Shown: in pieces, positions 11,353 to 20,211 of the stretch
Position numbering within the stretch: position 1 is the first letter of the stretch
Layout of the letters: each line of letters starts with the position of its first letter
Assembly (NCBI GenBank): GCA_018969705.1
Contig: JAGWXV010000004.1
Location: 1-40,237, forward strand
Length of the DNA: 40,237 nucleotides
Direction: 5' to 3'
Origin: Betaproteobacteria bacterium
GTDB taxonomy: Bacteria > Pseudomonadota > Gammaproteobacteria > Burkholderiales > Burkholderiaceae_A
Made by a program: the position numbers and the translations under genes
Notes under the pieces: generated by a model
Databases searched by the model: none
Told to the model about the DNA's origin: nothing
What the model saw: the letters and a program-made list of their open reading frames with translations, nothing else

Positions 11353-11358
11353 TATAAT
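11353..11358 (+). promoter_or_regulatory. candidate -10 element (TATAAT) of first FkbM gene
   Basis: Perfect TATAAT about 26 nt upstream of the ATG at 11384, which is preceded by SD-like GAGGAAGGA. Confidence 0.5.
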
Positions 11359-11383
11359 GCTTACTAATAACCGAGGAAGGACT

Positions 11384-12106
11384 ATGCGACGTCTACTAAA
11401 TAAACTGTTTGGTTCTGAGCTCGGAGAACTTATCAGAAAAGAGTGGTCTTACCGGCAGCTAAAGAAGAGTGGTAGGTTCGCTCGATTTGATATCGATAAA
11501 ATCCTAGAGGAACTACTGCCGCACAACAACGGGTTCTATGTAGAGCTTGGAGCAAACGACGGTGCGCTGGCATCAAACTCATATTATTTTGAACTAAAAA
11601 AGAATTGGCGGGGAGTGCTCATCGAACCAGCGCCAAACTTATTTCTTAGCTGCCTTAAACGTCGCAGGGAGAAAAATCATGTTTTTTGCGCCGCTTGTGT
11701 ACCGTATGGGCACTCAAAAGAACTCGTCGAAATGCGTTATGCCGACTCCATGACAATATCGTCCGGGCTAGACCTCGATATTGGAAATCATGATGCATTT
11801 TTAGATCGTGGAAAAAAATTTCTTCGAGATGGGGAAGAATCTTTTAAATTTGGCGCTCCATCAGCAACGCTGAATGAACTTCTACTCGCCGCAAATGCAC
11901 CCAGCGAGATAGATTTTCTCTCACTTGATGTTGAGGGGGCTGAACTTAACGTTTTGCAAGGAATTGATTTTTCAATCTACAGATTTAGATATATCGTAGT
12001 CGAGAGCCGGAGTATCGACCGCTTGCTTTTGTACTTGGAACCAAAAAACTATTTTTTAGTGAGAAAAATATCGCATCACGACTATCTTCTAGCGTTTAGA
12101 TTTTAA
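11384..12106 (+). CDS. FkbM-family SAM-dependent methyltransferase
   Basis: GFYVELGANDGALASNSYYFELKKNWRGVLIEPAPNLF and EIDFLSLDVEGAELNVLQGIDFSIYRFRYIVVESR. Start chosen at MRRLLNKLFG; the track ORF begins at 11357 (inside the -10 element). Confidence 0.88.
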   Translation: MRRLLNKLFGSELGELIRKEWSYRQLKKSGRFARFDIDKILEELLPHNNGFYVELGANDGALASNSYYFELKKNWRGVLIEPAPNLFLSCLKRRREKNHVFCAACVPYGHSKELVEMRYADSMTISSGLDLDIGNHDAFLDRGKKFLRDGEESFKFGAPSATLNELLLAANAPSEIDFLSLDVEGAELNVLQGIDFSIYRFRYIVVESRSIDRLLLYLEPKNYFLVRKISHHDYLLAFRF

Positions 12107-12331
12107 TGGCAGACTCTAAACTCTAAATAGTCGCGTTCAGATCACAGTTTTGCCATACAAAACTTATTTAAATTTAGAAAAATATTATTAAGCAGGGAAA
12201 AATTGAGTCCTCTATCGGAATTTCGGGGGCTGACCTAACCACAACTTACCTTGAGAGTTATAGGTAAATGCCTGCTGGTCTAGATATGGTTCACTAGATT
12301 GCATAGTAGTTTAACTGCCGAAGCACAAACA

Positions 12332-13072
12332 TCATTCCATTTCTTTTTTCCATTCGCTTCGGCCATTCACTACACGTTTTGTAAGTCGCTTACCGTCTCT
12401 CCACTCACGACCTAGGTCACAAATTAACTCTGCTTCCTTCGTTCCGAGGATAAATTTACTTCGATATCGGCTCACATACTCAAACAATGTTGGGTTCCAC
12501 GGCGGCTTAGCTTGCTTCTCTGGATCGTAATTTAAATCCATTTTCTTAGCCCATTCGCGCAAGAAGTCTCCATCAAAAAATCCTGGCGAAGTGCCGTGTC
12601 GGTTGTAGGGTTTTTTTGAAATAGTGATTCCTAAAACTTTTTTCCGAATCCAATCAATATCAAATTGCTGATCAAGCTCTAGTACTCTGCTTTTTTCCTT
12701 GAAATAGAACTTCACAGCTTTCGTTTTATCATCGAGTGCGCTTATAAATCGTTCTGGAGAGCACTCTTCCAACAGTATCCAGTCGTCCTCTAAGTGCAGT
12801 ACGACCCGTTCAGTTGTCCCTTCCCACACACTTTTAACTGCGACTGTTAAGTTAGGGACTCTGGGTGTAAATATCTCGACATTTGGAAAATAGCTGCGAA
12901 TTAGATTGATACACTCTCCTCTACTACGCTCGTCACCGCCAAAGAGATCTACGTTGGCGATACACTTTTTAACCTCTAAATTTTTTATAAGTTGAGAGTG
13001 AAAAGAAAGGAGCGTACTTCGAAGCAGCTCAGGGCGGGAGCCAGAAATTAGACAGACATCAACAAGCGGCAT
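12332..13072 (-). CDS. GT2-like glycosyltransferase (GT-A fold)
   Basis: CLISGSRPELLRSTLLSFHSQ N-terminus, VVLHLEDDWILLEE (ExD/DxD-like), C-terminal DLGREWRDGKRLTK. Confidence 0.6.
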   Translation of the reverse strand: MPLVDVCLISGSRPELLRSTLLSFHSQLIKNLEVKKCIANVDLFGGDERSRGECINLIRSYFPNVEIFTPRVPNLTVAVKSVWEGTTERVVLHLEDDWILLEECSPERFISALDDKTKAVKFYFKEKSRVLELDQQFDIDWIRKKVLGITISKKPYNRHGTSPGFFDGDFLREWAKKMDLNYDPEKQAKPPWNPTLFEYVSRYRSKFILGTKEAELICDLGREWRDGKRLTKRVVNGRSEWKKEME

Positions 13073-13136
13073 AATTTTTCGAATTAAATTTTTAATAACG
13101 CCTGGTCCACAGCTTTCTACTCATCCAATAATCTGC

Positions 13137-13805
13137 TTACGGCTGCTTAACTCCAAGCATGACGGTTATTCGATAAGACTTAAATAGCCATAATATTCTG
13201 AGGCTCCGCCTCCAAGAGCCCCTACTCTGCAGCGGCCAAAATGGCCTTATAAGCTTTCGAAGTTGCTTTAGTGGCGACATACTAAGGAACTCTTGTTTAT
13301 ACGACCCTGCGCTCACGATTGTCTGTTCAATCCACTTGAGAGGTATGGTTTTAGCCAATTCCGGTGGGCTCGGTCGGAACATCGTATCGATAGGATCGGG
13401 ATGGTACGGATAATCAAAGGGGGCTGTTATCAGCAGTGCATCCTCTGCACGCATCGAAGAGCAAAGCCTTCTAAGAATCTGATCTCGTGAAGATTCCGGC
13501 AAATGCTCCACAACATTAGCGAGAATTAGTAGCCTCGGCGCAGGGAGTTTAAAAATAAATTCAAACGCATCAGCAGACTCGAGATCACAAACGACGTCAA
13601 CTCCAGCATGCTTTGATTGATCGACGTTTATCACGCATAATCCCGCATTTCTCAGTCGATCAAAGATTTGCTCATCGATCCATGGTTTTTTTTTGCGTAA
13701 ACTTTCAATATCTCCACATCCAAGGTTAATGCAAACCCTGAAGTCGTGAATGTCAAGTCGACCAAAAATAAACTTTGCAGCAACCTCTGACTCCTGTTGT
13801 CTCAT
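13137..13805 (-). CDS. class I SAM-dependent methyltransferase
   Basis: VCINLGCGDIE motif I, LLILANVVEHLPESSRDQILRRL, LLITAPFDYPYHPDPID. Confidence 0.72.
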   Translation of the reverse strand: MRQQESEVAAKFIFGRLDIHDFRVCINLGCGDIESLRKKKPWIDEQIFDRLRNAGLCVINVDQSKHAGVDVVCDLESADAFEFIFKLPAPRLLILANVVEHLPESSRDQILRRLCSSMRAEDALLITAPFDYPYHPDPIDTMFRPSPPELAKTIPLKWIEQTIVSAGSYKQEFLSMSPLKQLRKLIRPFWPLQSRGSWRRSLRILWLFKSYRITVMLGVKQP

Positions 13806-13886
13806 TTTTCCTTTTCTTCTAGCAAGGCGTACGCGGATTAAGCAGTCATTGGTAGCGATTCTTCGGTAGGCAAAAATCAGTATGCG

Positions 13887-14810
13887 CTACTGAAAATTCT
13901 TATAAAGTGATTTTAGAGCCTTAATTCTACGGTCATTGTTACTTAAGGTATCTATTATTGATTCTTTGCTCATACGGTCAGTCTTTCGTAAAGAAACAAA
14001 AAACTCACAGCCCTCTGTTGGGAATTCTAACTCGATCTTCAGTCCAATAAGCTCGAGAAAGTAAAGATCACTCACTATCAATCTAAAAGACTCCGGTATA
14101 AACCGCCAACAATGCACATCAAAGTATTCGCCGCTGGAAGAATACCGATCAACACAAGTTCGCGCATCCTCTATACCGTGAACCAAACCGTCCGGAATAA
14201 ATGTATCTGAGCCCCACGCAATCGAGTCTCCAACTTTCGCAGCGTTAGCAAAGTGATCGAAAATTTGACCAATGGTTGAAGATTTTCTTTCTGAATAGAA
14301 AGCATCGAGCAATGCGCCTGTTTGGCTAATTGGTGAAAAGTAATCAAAGCATCGACGTTTGTCAGGAATTACGAGGGAAAGCACACCCCCTGGTTTTAGT
14401 ATTTTTTCACATTGCTGGAGAAATAGAATGGGGTCTGGCATGTGCTCAATTGCGTGGCTACAGATAATCCAGTCGTAGTAGTTTTGAACTCCGATCAGTT
14501 CAGAATAGGGCTCTCCTCTCGAAACGAAGTCAACTAATTCAATGTTTTCTAAATTTACATTATGAAATTTGTATTTCTCCCTCAACTCCTCAGTACTGGC
14601 ATGATCGAGAATGTGAACGTTATAACCTTCACGTTTCGGTGCGATAGGATTATGGCTCGGTCCGATCTCCAAGCCAATTCCTTCGGAATCTAGTAAAGAG
14701 AATACTTTTTCTTTACGATTCTTTTCTTTTTTTGAAACACTAGGCTGCCTAAAAACTGTCAATTTGTGCAGGGCAGATTTGAGAAAATTTTTTACGTTAT
14801 AGTGAGTCAT
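13887..14810 (-). CDS. class I SAM-dependent methyltransferase
   Basis: GIGLEIGPSHNPIAPKREGYNVHILDHAS, DWIICSHAIEHMPDPILFLQQCEKILKPGGVLSLVIPDKR. Confidence 0.85.
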   Translation of the reverse strand: MTHYNVKNFLKSALHKLTVFRQPSVSKKEKNRKEKVFSLLDSEGIGLEIGPSHNPIAPKREGYNVHILDHASTEELREKYKFHNVNLENIELVDFVSRGEPYSELIGVQNYYDWIICSHAIEHMPDPILFLQQCEKILKPGGVLSLVIPDKRRCFDYFSPISQTGALLDAFYSERKSSTIGQIFDHFANAAKVGDSIAWGSDTFIPDGLVHGIEDARTCVDRYSSSGEYFDVHCWRFIPESFRLIVSDLYFLELIGLKIELEFPTEGCEFFVSLRKTDRMSKESIIDTLSNNDRRIKALKSLYKNFQ

Positions 14811-14954
14811 GTAGTGTTCGATCTGTATCGCGTATTAAATTTATTTAATGATCAAGACAAAAATCTTCTAAAACCAAAACGGCTAGCCTTTATCTGTATT
14901 TTGAACTATCTTCCAGTGACTTAGTGTAAGAGTCGATTCGGCCATAAAATATCA

Positions 14955-15710
14955 ATGAATAAAAATCTTGACGACGAGGTGTTTCTCGCGTTGTGTAATT
15001 GGATCAAACCGGGTGATACAGTTCTCGATGTGGGCGCAAATGTGGGGAGTTTTACCAATCACATGGCAAAACTCGTTGGCCCCGGAGGGCATGTTCATGC
15101 ATTCGAACCAGAGCCTAATAACTTTAGCGCACTTGAGAAAGCTGTCAGCAATCGAAAACTCCACAATGTAAGTTTGCACCGGTCTGCCCTGGGTGCGATG
15201 CCGGGTTTTGCAAAACTATATCTCAGTCAATTTAATGTGGGAATGCACCGCTTATATAAATCCGAAGTCTGTGGAGAGGAGTCGATTCTTACGGAAGTTC
15301 AAACAATTGATAATTTGTTTAAACCAGATGAAATATCTTTGATTAAAATTGATATTGAAGGATTTGAACCGTACGCATTGTTCGGGGCGGAGTCGCTTAT
15401 TAAGCAATCGAAAATCACTGTAGTTGCTGAGCATTGCCCACCTTCAATTTTAGAAGCTGGAGCATCTATAACTAAATATCTTTCATGGCTTAGATACCAT
15501 CAATTTCGTGTTTTTAACTGCACCAGCGAGGAAGTTGATTGGGAGTCACTTATCTCAGATGGGCAACGATGGGATTCGTTCGGGTGCGAAAGACTAAAGC
15601 GACGCTGCAAAGAAAAGACAAATCCTCAAATTGCTGAAGAGGTTCAAGCCATTGGTTATGAATTGAGCTGTAAACGCCCATATATCGAAAACCTTGTTTT
15701 CATCCGATAG
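14955..15710 (+). CDS. FkbM-family SAM-dependent methyltransferase
   Basis: GDTVLDVGANVGSFTNHMAKLVGPGGHVHAFEPEPNNF, ISLIKIDIEGFEPYALFGAESLI. Confidence 0.9.
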   Translation: MNKNLDDEVFLALCNWIKPGDTVLDVGANVGSFTNHMAKLVGPGGHVHAFEPEPNNFSALEKAVSNRKLHNVSLHRSALGAMPGFAKLYLSQFNVGMHRLYKSEVCGEESILTEVQTIDNLFKPDEISLIKIDIEGFEPYALFGAESLIKQSKITVVAEHCPPSILEAGASITKYLSWLRYHQFRVFNCTSEEVDWESLISDGQRWDSFGCERLKRRCKEKTNPQIAEEVQAIGYELSCKRPYIENLVFIR

Positions 15711-15875
15711 AATCTTCATCAGATTGAGACTTGTCAACCATTGGTTATATGTTTTTTTAAGGTGGTTGCAGTCTAGTTTCCGGCAGAATGCGGCGGCTCT
15801 ATAAATTTCCTTTCCGAAGATAAACTGATTTGGCCATTTTCCAATAGCCTCATCACCAATAAATGGAGAATCAAA

Positions 15876-16733
15876 ATGCAAACTCTTCCTTTGGTTGCCC
15901 TTTTGGTTTCAGGAGGCTTAACAGTCAGCTGCGCAGTGCAGAACTATGGAGATAGCCTCTATCACTTGCGGAGAGCTACTGCCGGAAAAGACGTGATGTG
16001 GATTCCAACAAAGGTGGAAACGATCCATCAAATGCTGGCGATGGCCGAGATTACGCCGCACGACTATCTGATTGATCTCGGCTCGGGGGATGGCGTTATT
16101 CCAATTGAAGCAGCAAAAAAATTTGGTATTCGATCGCTGGGAATTGAGTATAACCGAGATCTTGTCGCGCTGTCACAACGCAATGCAGACCGGGCGAATG
16201 TAAAACATTTGGTGAATTTTCGACAGGGAGATATTTTTGCCGAAAATTTTTCTGAAGCAACAGTCTTAACACTTTATCTCGGCGAATCACTGAATAATCG
16301 ACTGAAGCCAGCCCTTCTCAACATGAAGCCTGGTACGCGCATCATATCGAATACATTCCGTATTGATGCATGGACTCCCGATCGAGAGTTAAAACTAAAT
16401 TCTGGGGAGAGCGCTTTTTTATGGATTGTTCCCGCTCGTTTCGAAGGCGAATGGGAACTCCAAGGTCTGCCGGGGAGCTCTAAAGCGAGTATGAAAATTC
16501 GTCAAAAAACGCAATTTTTCGAGGGCACAATCGATACTGGACAGCGGCGGCCTGCCGTAATCGAGGATGGCAGACTCTCTGGTACCCAGTTTACGTTTAG
16601 TTATCTTGACCATAACAATCGATCCCGGACACTAACAGGCACAATCAACGGACCTGAGTCAAACGAATTTACAGCTCAGTCGTTAGATCAGGGTGGCCAA
16701 AAAATTTTCGGACAATTGCGCTCTCGACGTTAG
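15876..16733 (+). CDS. predicted exported class I SAM-dependent methyltransferase
   Basis: Hydrophobic N-terminus MQTLPLVALLVSGGLTVSC, then DYLIDLGSGDGVIPIEAAKKFGIRSLGIEYNRDLV, LKPGTRIISNTF-like motif; beta-rich C-terminal extension. SD GGAGAA upstream. Confidence 0.82.
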   Translation: MQTLPLVALLVSGGLTVSCAVQNYGDSLYHLRRATAGKDVMWIPTKVETIHQMLAMAEITPHDYLIDLGSGDGVIPIEAAKKFGIRSLGIEYNRDLVALSQRNADRANVKHLVNFRQGDIFAENFSEATVLTLYLGESLNNRLKPALLNMKPGTRIISNTFRIDAWTPDRELKLNSGESAFLWIVPARFEGEWELQGLPGSSKASMKIRQKTQFFEGTIDTGQRRPAVIEDGRLSGTQFTFSYLDHNNRSRTLTGTINGPESNEFTAQSLDQGGQKIFGQLRSRR

Positions 16734-16755
16734 CATTATCCAAAATCGTTAGTTG

Positions 16756-17043
16756 CTAAGGCTCAACTCCAAATAAAGTCAAAGCCATTGCTCTGCTACG
16801 CACCGACATGAGCGCGCAATATTCTGGGCTTAACGACCAACGCTCGGCATCCTCTTTGCTTGGAAAGGACAGCTCAACGAAGGCATCGAACTCACCGATG
16901 CCCAGTTCGTTCCAAGGCATCAGCTTTCGACGACCCCTAAACTCGATGCTGCCTCGGTAAAGGGTGACAGTCTGACCCACCTGGCTACGATAGTCCTCAA
17001 ATGCCTCTTGATTCAGAACTTTTATAAGACCAATTACTTTCAT
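16756..17043 (-). CDS. DUF1330-like protein
   Basis: 95 aa; FEDYRSQVGQTVTLYRGSIEFRGR...FDAFVELSFPSKEDAERWSLSPEYCAL resembles DUF1330. Confidence 0.65.
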   Translation of the reverse strand: MKVIGLIKVLNQEAFEDYRSQVGQTVTLYRGSIEFRGRRKLMPWNELGIGEFDAFVELSFPSKEDAERWSLSPEYCALMSVRSRAMALTLFGVEP

Positions 17044-17061
17044 AAATATTTTCTCTCTTTT

Positions 17062-18114
17062 TCACTTAGCCCTTCGACTTCTTGCGGCTTGGGCCAAAAG
17101 ATCTAGCAGTGGCCTTGTCTGAGAAAAACTAATACAGGAGTCAGTAATAGAGACTCCGTGCTGAAGCGGCCGGCCCGACACTAAGTCTTGCCGGCCTTCT
17201 TTAAGATGGCTCTCGATCATAACGCCCATAATCCGTGCATCGCCCTGCGCAATCTGCTGGGCGACATCCGTCACAACATCAATCTGACGCTGATGCTGCT
17301 TATCGCTGTTGGCATGCGAAACATCGATCATAAGCTGCGGGCGCAGACCCGACTGCTGTAAAAGGCTGGCCGCAGCGTTTACCGAATCAGCCCCGTAATT
17401 TGGCGTCTTTCCGCCGCGCAAAATAATGTGACAGTCCTGATTGCCGCAGGTCTCAAAAATCGCACTCTGGCCAAACTTCGTCATGCCGATAAAAGCATGA
17501 CTTGCCTGGGCGGCTAGTAGCGCATCTACCGCAACCTTGATACTGCCTTCAGTGCCGTTTTTAAGGCCGACCGGGCAGGAGAGGCCGCTGGCCAGCTGAC
17601 GGTGACTCTGACTTTCTGTGGTGCGGGCGCCGATGGCGCCCCAGCTCACTAAATCGCTAAAAAACTGCGGGCTCAGCAGATCAAGAAACTCGGTGCCTAC
17701 CGGAAGGCCCAAATTCAGAATATCCAGTAAGAGCTGCCGGGCCAACTCAAGCCCTTCGTTGATAGCGTAGGAGCCATCGAGATGCGGGTCATTGATATAA
17801 CCCTTCCAGCCGACGGTTGTTCTGGGTTTTTCGAAATACACACGCATCACGACAATCAGATCATCAGCGAATCGCTTAGCCTCGGTGCGAAGTAGCCCGG
17901 CATATTCCATGGCCTGATCATGGTGATGAATTGAGCAAGGACCGACGATGCAAAGCAATCGATCGTCCTGGCCCTCCAGGACCGCCGTAATGTCCGATCG
18001 GGCCTGAAAAACAACTGCCTGCGCGGTAGCCGACGCCGGCAGCTTTTCCAGCAAAAGCTGGGGAGAAATAAGGGCGCGAATCGCCCCGATTCGAAGATCC
18101 TCTAAATTCTGCAT
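17062..18114 (-). CDS. aroG: 3-deoxy-7-phosphoheptulonate (DAHP) synthase, AroG/F/H type
   Basis: CIVGPCSIHHHDQAMEYAGLL, VVMRVYFEKPRTTVGWKGYINDPHLDGS, GAIGARTTESQSHRQLASGLSCPVGLKNGTEGS, MIDVSHANSDKQ. Confidence 0.96.
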   Translation of the reverse strand: MQNLEDLRIGAIRALISPQLLLEKLPASATAQAVVFQARSDITAVLEGQDDRLLCIVGPCSIHHHDQAMEYAGLLRTEAKRFADDLIVVMRVYFEKPRTTVGWKGYINDPHLDGSYAINEGLELARQLLLDILNLGLPVGTEFLDLLSPQFFSDLVSWGAIGARTTESQSHRQLASGLSCPVGLKNGTEGSIKVAVDALLAAQASHAFIGMTKFGQSAIFETCGNQDCHIILRGGKTPNYGADSVNAAASLLQQSGLRPQLMIDVSHANSDKQHQRQIDVVTDVAQQIAQGDARIMGVMIESHLKEGRQDLVSGRPLQHGVSITDSCISFSQTRPLLDLLAQAARSRRAK

Positions 18115-18167
18115 GAGCCTGATGTTAATTGATGAACGATTCCCCGAGATGGTCTAGACTTTCAAAC

Positions 18168-18563
18168 ATGGATCGTTACCAAATAGCGCTTATCGTCGCT
18201 TTCTCAGCGCTGCCGATGGCGGCCCTCGCCCATCCGGGCGAAGCCACCTATAAAGCGGTCTGTGCAGCGTGCCACACCGCTGGAGTCGCTAATGCGCCCA
18301 AGCTTGGCGATGCCAAGAAATGGGGGCCACTGATCCGTGAAGGCCAAGCGGTTCTTACCGCCCATGGCTATGTCGGCATTCGGGGTATGCCCGCAAAGGG
18401 GGGTAAGCCTGATCTCAGCATCGAGGACTTCGCTGATGCGGTCGTTTATATGGTGAATAACTCAGGGGGTAAATGGGTCACACCCGACACCAAAATGCTG
18501 GCTGCGATTCGTACTGAGATCGAGAAACGCGAGAAGGCAATCGCTGCCAAAGCCCGAAAATAA
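18168..18563 (+). CDS. class I c-type cytochrome (cytochrome c5-like)
   Basis: Signal peptide, VCAACHTAGVANAPKLGD haem motif, distal Met in GMPAKGG. Start MDRYQIALI. Confidence 0.87.
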   Translation: MDRYQIALIVAFSALPMAALAHPGEATYKAVCAACHTAGVANAPKLGDAKKWGPLIREGQAVLTAHGYVGIRGMPAKGGKPDLSIEDFADAVVYMVNNSGGKWVTPDTKMLAAIRTEIEKREKAIAAKARK

Positions 18564-18576
18564 AAGCGCATCTCAG

Positions 18577-18864
18577 ATGGACTCACTGCACCCTGTTTAT
18601 ATTCTGATTGGCGGCATGATCGGGATCAGCGTGCTGGTGCTGATTGGTCTAAAGATCTACATGAATCGGGCTATGCGCGACTCAGGCCATCAATCCGCTT
18701 TTCTAATCGATCAAGTGAATCACGAAAATTTCGAAGCATCTGATCATGCTCCGCAACCTGATTGCGGCTCACTAACACGCCTGCTTCATGAACAGCGAAC
18801 TCCGCTGCCTGCCGCGCGAGCTGGCCTGCAGGCGACTGATTCCAAAAATGCTCCCAGGGGCTAA
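18577..18864 (+). CDS. possible small membrane protein, 3' part antisense to ubiJ-like gene
   Basis: 95-aa ORF with N-terminal transmembrane segment HPVYILIGGMIGISVLVLIGLKIYM; C-terminal two-thirds overlaps the opposite-strand ubiJ-like ORF. Confidence 0.3.
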   Translation: MDSLHPVYILIGGMIGISVLVLIGLKIYMNRAMRDSGHQSAFLIDQVNHENFEASDHAPQPDCGSLTRLLHEQRTPLPAARAGLQATDSKNAPRG

Positions 18865-19198
18865 GTCGATCCTTAATTAGCTTTACTAGTGGCGCAAGAC
18901 GCTCCACCACCATGGCATCACCCTCAATGCGTGGGCCACGAGAAATCTCAGTGCTGAATCGCAGGGTCACATCGGGCTCACGGCGCGGGCTTCTCGCCCC
19001 CGCCGAATTCACCTGCACCACTTGATGGCTCAGTCCGATTTCTTTCAGTAGGCCATCGGCCTCGATTTCCCAATCGAGGCTACCGACTACCGGAAGAACG
19101 ACCTGTAAACGCTTGCCGGATAAGCCCTTTAAAGCAAGATGCAGGGGCTCATCCTTCGCGATCGCCCAGTTCAGGGCGCTTACAACATCAATGGCCAA
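18671..19198 (-). CDS. ubiJ: UbiJ-like (SCP2-type) ubiquinone biosynthesis accessory protein
   Basis: Position downstream of ubiE/Tim44-like gene; SCP2-like beta pattern, C-terminal coiled helix LRNFRDSLDRLEKRIDGLSRA typical of UbiJ. Start uncertain (track ORF to 19288 overlaps the Tim44-like gene; TTG at 19198 proposed). Confidence 0.65.
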   Translation of the reverse strand: MAIDVVSALNWAIAKDEPLHLALKGLSGKRLQVVLPVVGSLDWEIEADGLLKEIGLSHQVVQVNSAGARSPRREPDVTLRFSTEISRGPRIEGDAMVVERLAPLVKLIKDRLSPWEHFWNQSPAGQLARQAAEFAVHEAGVLVSRNQVAEHDQMLRNFRDSLDRLEKRIDGLSRA

Positions 19199-20162
19199 GC
19201 TGGGCGATTCCCGCCAGCATCCAGCCGGTATCTCCACCCTTTGCACGGTGAAGGGTCCAGACCTCGTCAAAGTCAGCTGCAGCCGCATCAGCCGCTTCTC
19301 GGATTAGACCGCTGAATCGAATCCGAACTTCATCAACAGGTTTGCCGAAGTCATCCTGGCTGTCTTGCATGCCGAGCCATTCGGCCTGAAGACTCACGAC
19401 CTGGGTCACATTGGCCGCGCCCTTACGGTCCGCAATCTGATGCGAGAGCTCGCGGGTCATCTCGGGCGTGCAGAATTCGGATAAGGCATGAATGTTTCCA
19501 GAATCCCAAATTGTCTGAAGCCGTGTGAACTGCTCGCGGGCGACTTTGAGAAACTGATCGACTTCTTCTGCGCTGATGTTCGCGCCTGAAGCGGGCTCTT
19601 CGATCGCCGCAGGCTGAGCGGCCGACATGCTGCCCGCGCCGCCTGCGGATTGCGGCGCCCAGCCCTGCTGGCTTGGGGATCCTTGCGTACCTGGGCCCGA
19701 TGCGCCATAGCCGGAGCGGGCCATGGCGGGCTCGCCGAAAGCGCCTGCCTGCGCGGTGCGACGACGCAGCGAGATCCAACGAAAGAGTGCGAACGCAAGC
19801 ACAACGGCCAGCACAATCAGCATCAGGCTCATGAGCTCTTCGCCAAAGCCCAGATACGAGGCAAGCGCTGCAAGGCCGAGACCTGCGGCGATGCCAGCGA
19901 TCGGTCCGAGCCAGCTATTTTTGGCTGGCTGCTGTGCGGCTGGCGCGGGCGAGGCTGGCTTAGCCGCTTGCTGGCCCTGCGGGGCCGCCTGAGGCGCTGG
20001 GGCTGCGGGCTTAGCGGGCACCGCCTGAGGTTTCGCGGATGGCGAGGGCGCAACACGTCCGACGTTACCGCCGCTGCCCAAGCGCTTGGCCTGGGCCTCA
20101 ACGATCGGCGCAGTCAACACAGCCACACAGGTCACGAGAGCGAGAAACTTTGTCTTATTCAC
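19188..20162 (-). CDS. Tim44-like domain membrane protein
   Basis: Signal peptide, Ala/Pro-rich linker, TM segments, C-terminal Tim44-like domain (EEVDQFLKVAREQFTRLQTIWDSGN...LQAEWLG...RIRFSGLIRE...FDEVWTLHR). Confidence 0.88.
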   Translation of the reverse strand: MNKTKFLALVTCVAVLTAPIVEAQAKRLGSGGNVGRVAPSPSAKPQAVPAKPAAPAPQAAPQGQQAAKPASPAPAAQQPAKNSWLGPIAGIAAGLGLAALASYLGFGEELMSLMLIVLAVVLAFALFRWISLRRRTAQAGAFGEPAMARSGYGASGPGTQGSPSQQGWAPQSAGGAGSMSAAQPAAIEEPASGANISAEEVDQFLKVAREQFTRLQTIWDSGNIHALSEFCTPEMTRELSHQIADRKGAANVTQVVSLQAEWLGMQDSQDDFGKPVDEVRIRFSGLIREAADAAAADFDEVWTLHRAKGGDTGWMLAGIAQLGH

Positions 20163-20211
20163 GGAATTGCACTCCTATCAAAACAACAATCAAATTTTTT
20201 ACAAACGGCTT

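Noticed and set aside
15650-15750. CATTGGTTAT repeated at the FkbM 3' end and in the following intergenic region
   Set aside because: Short AT-rich 10-mer repeat; likely chance in low-GC sequence.
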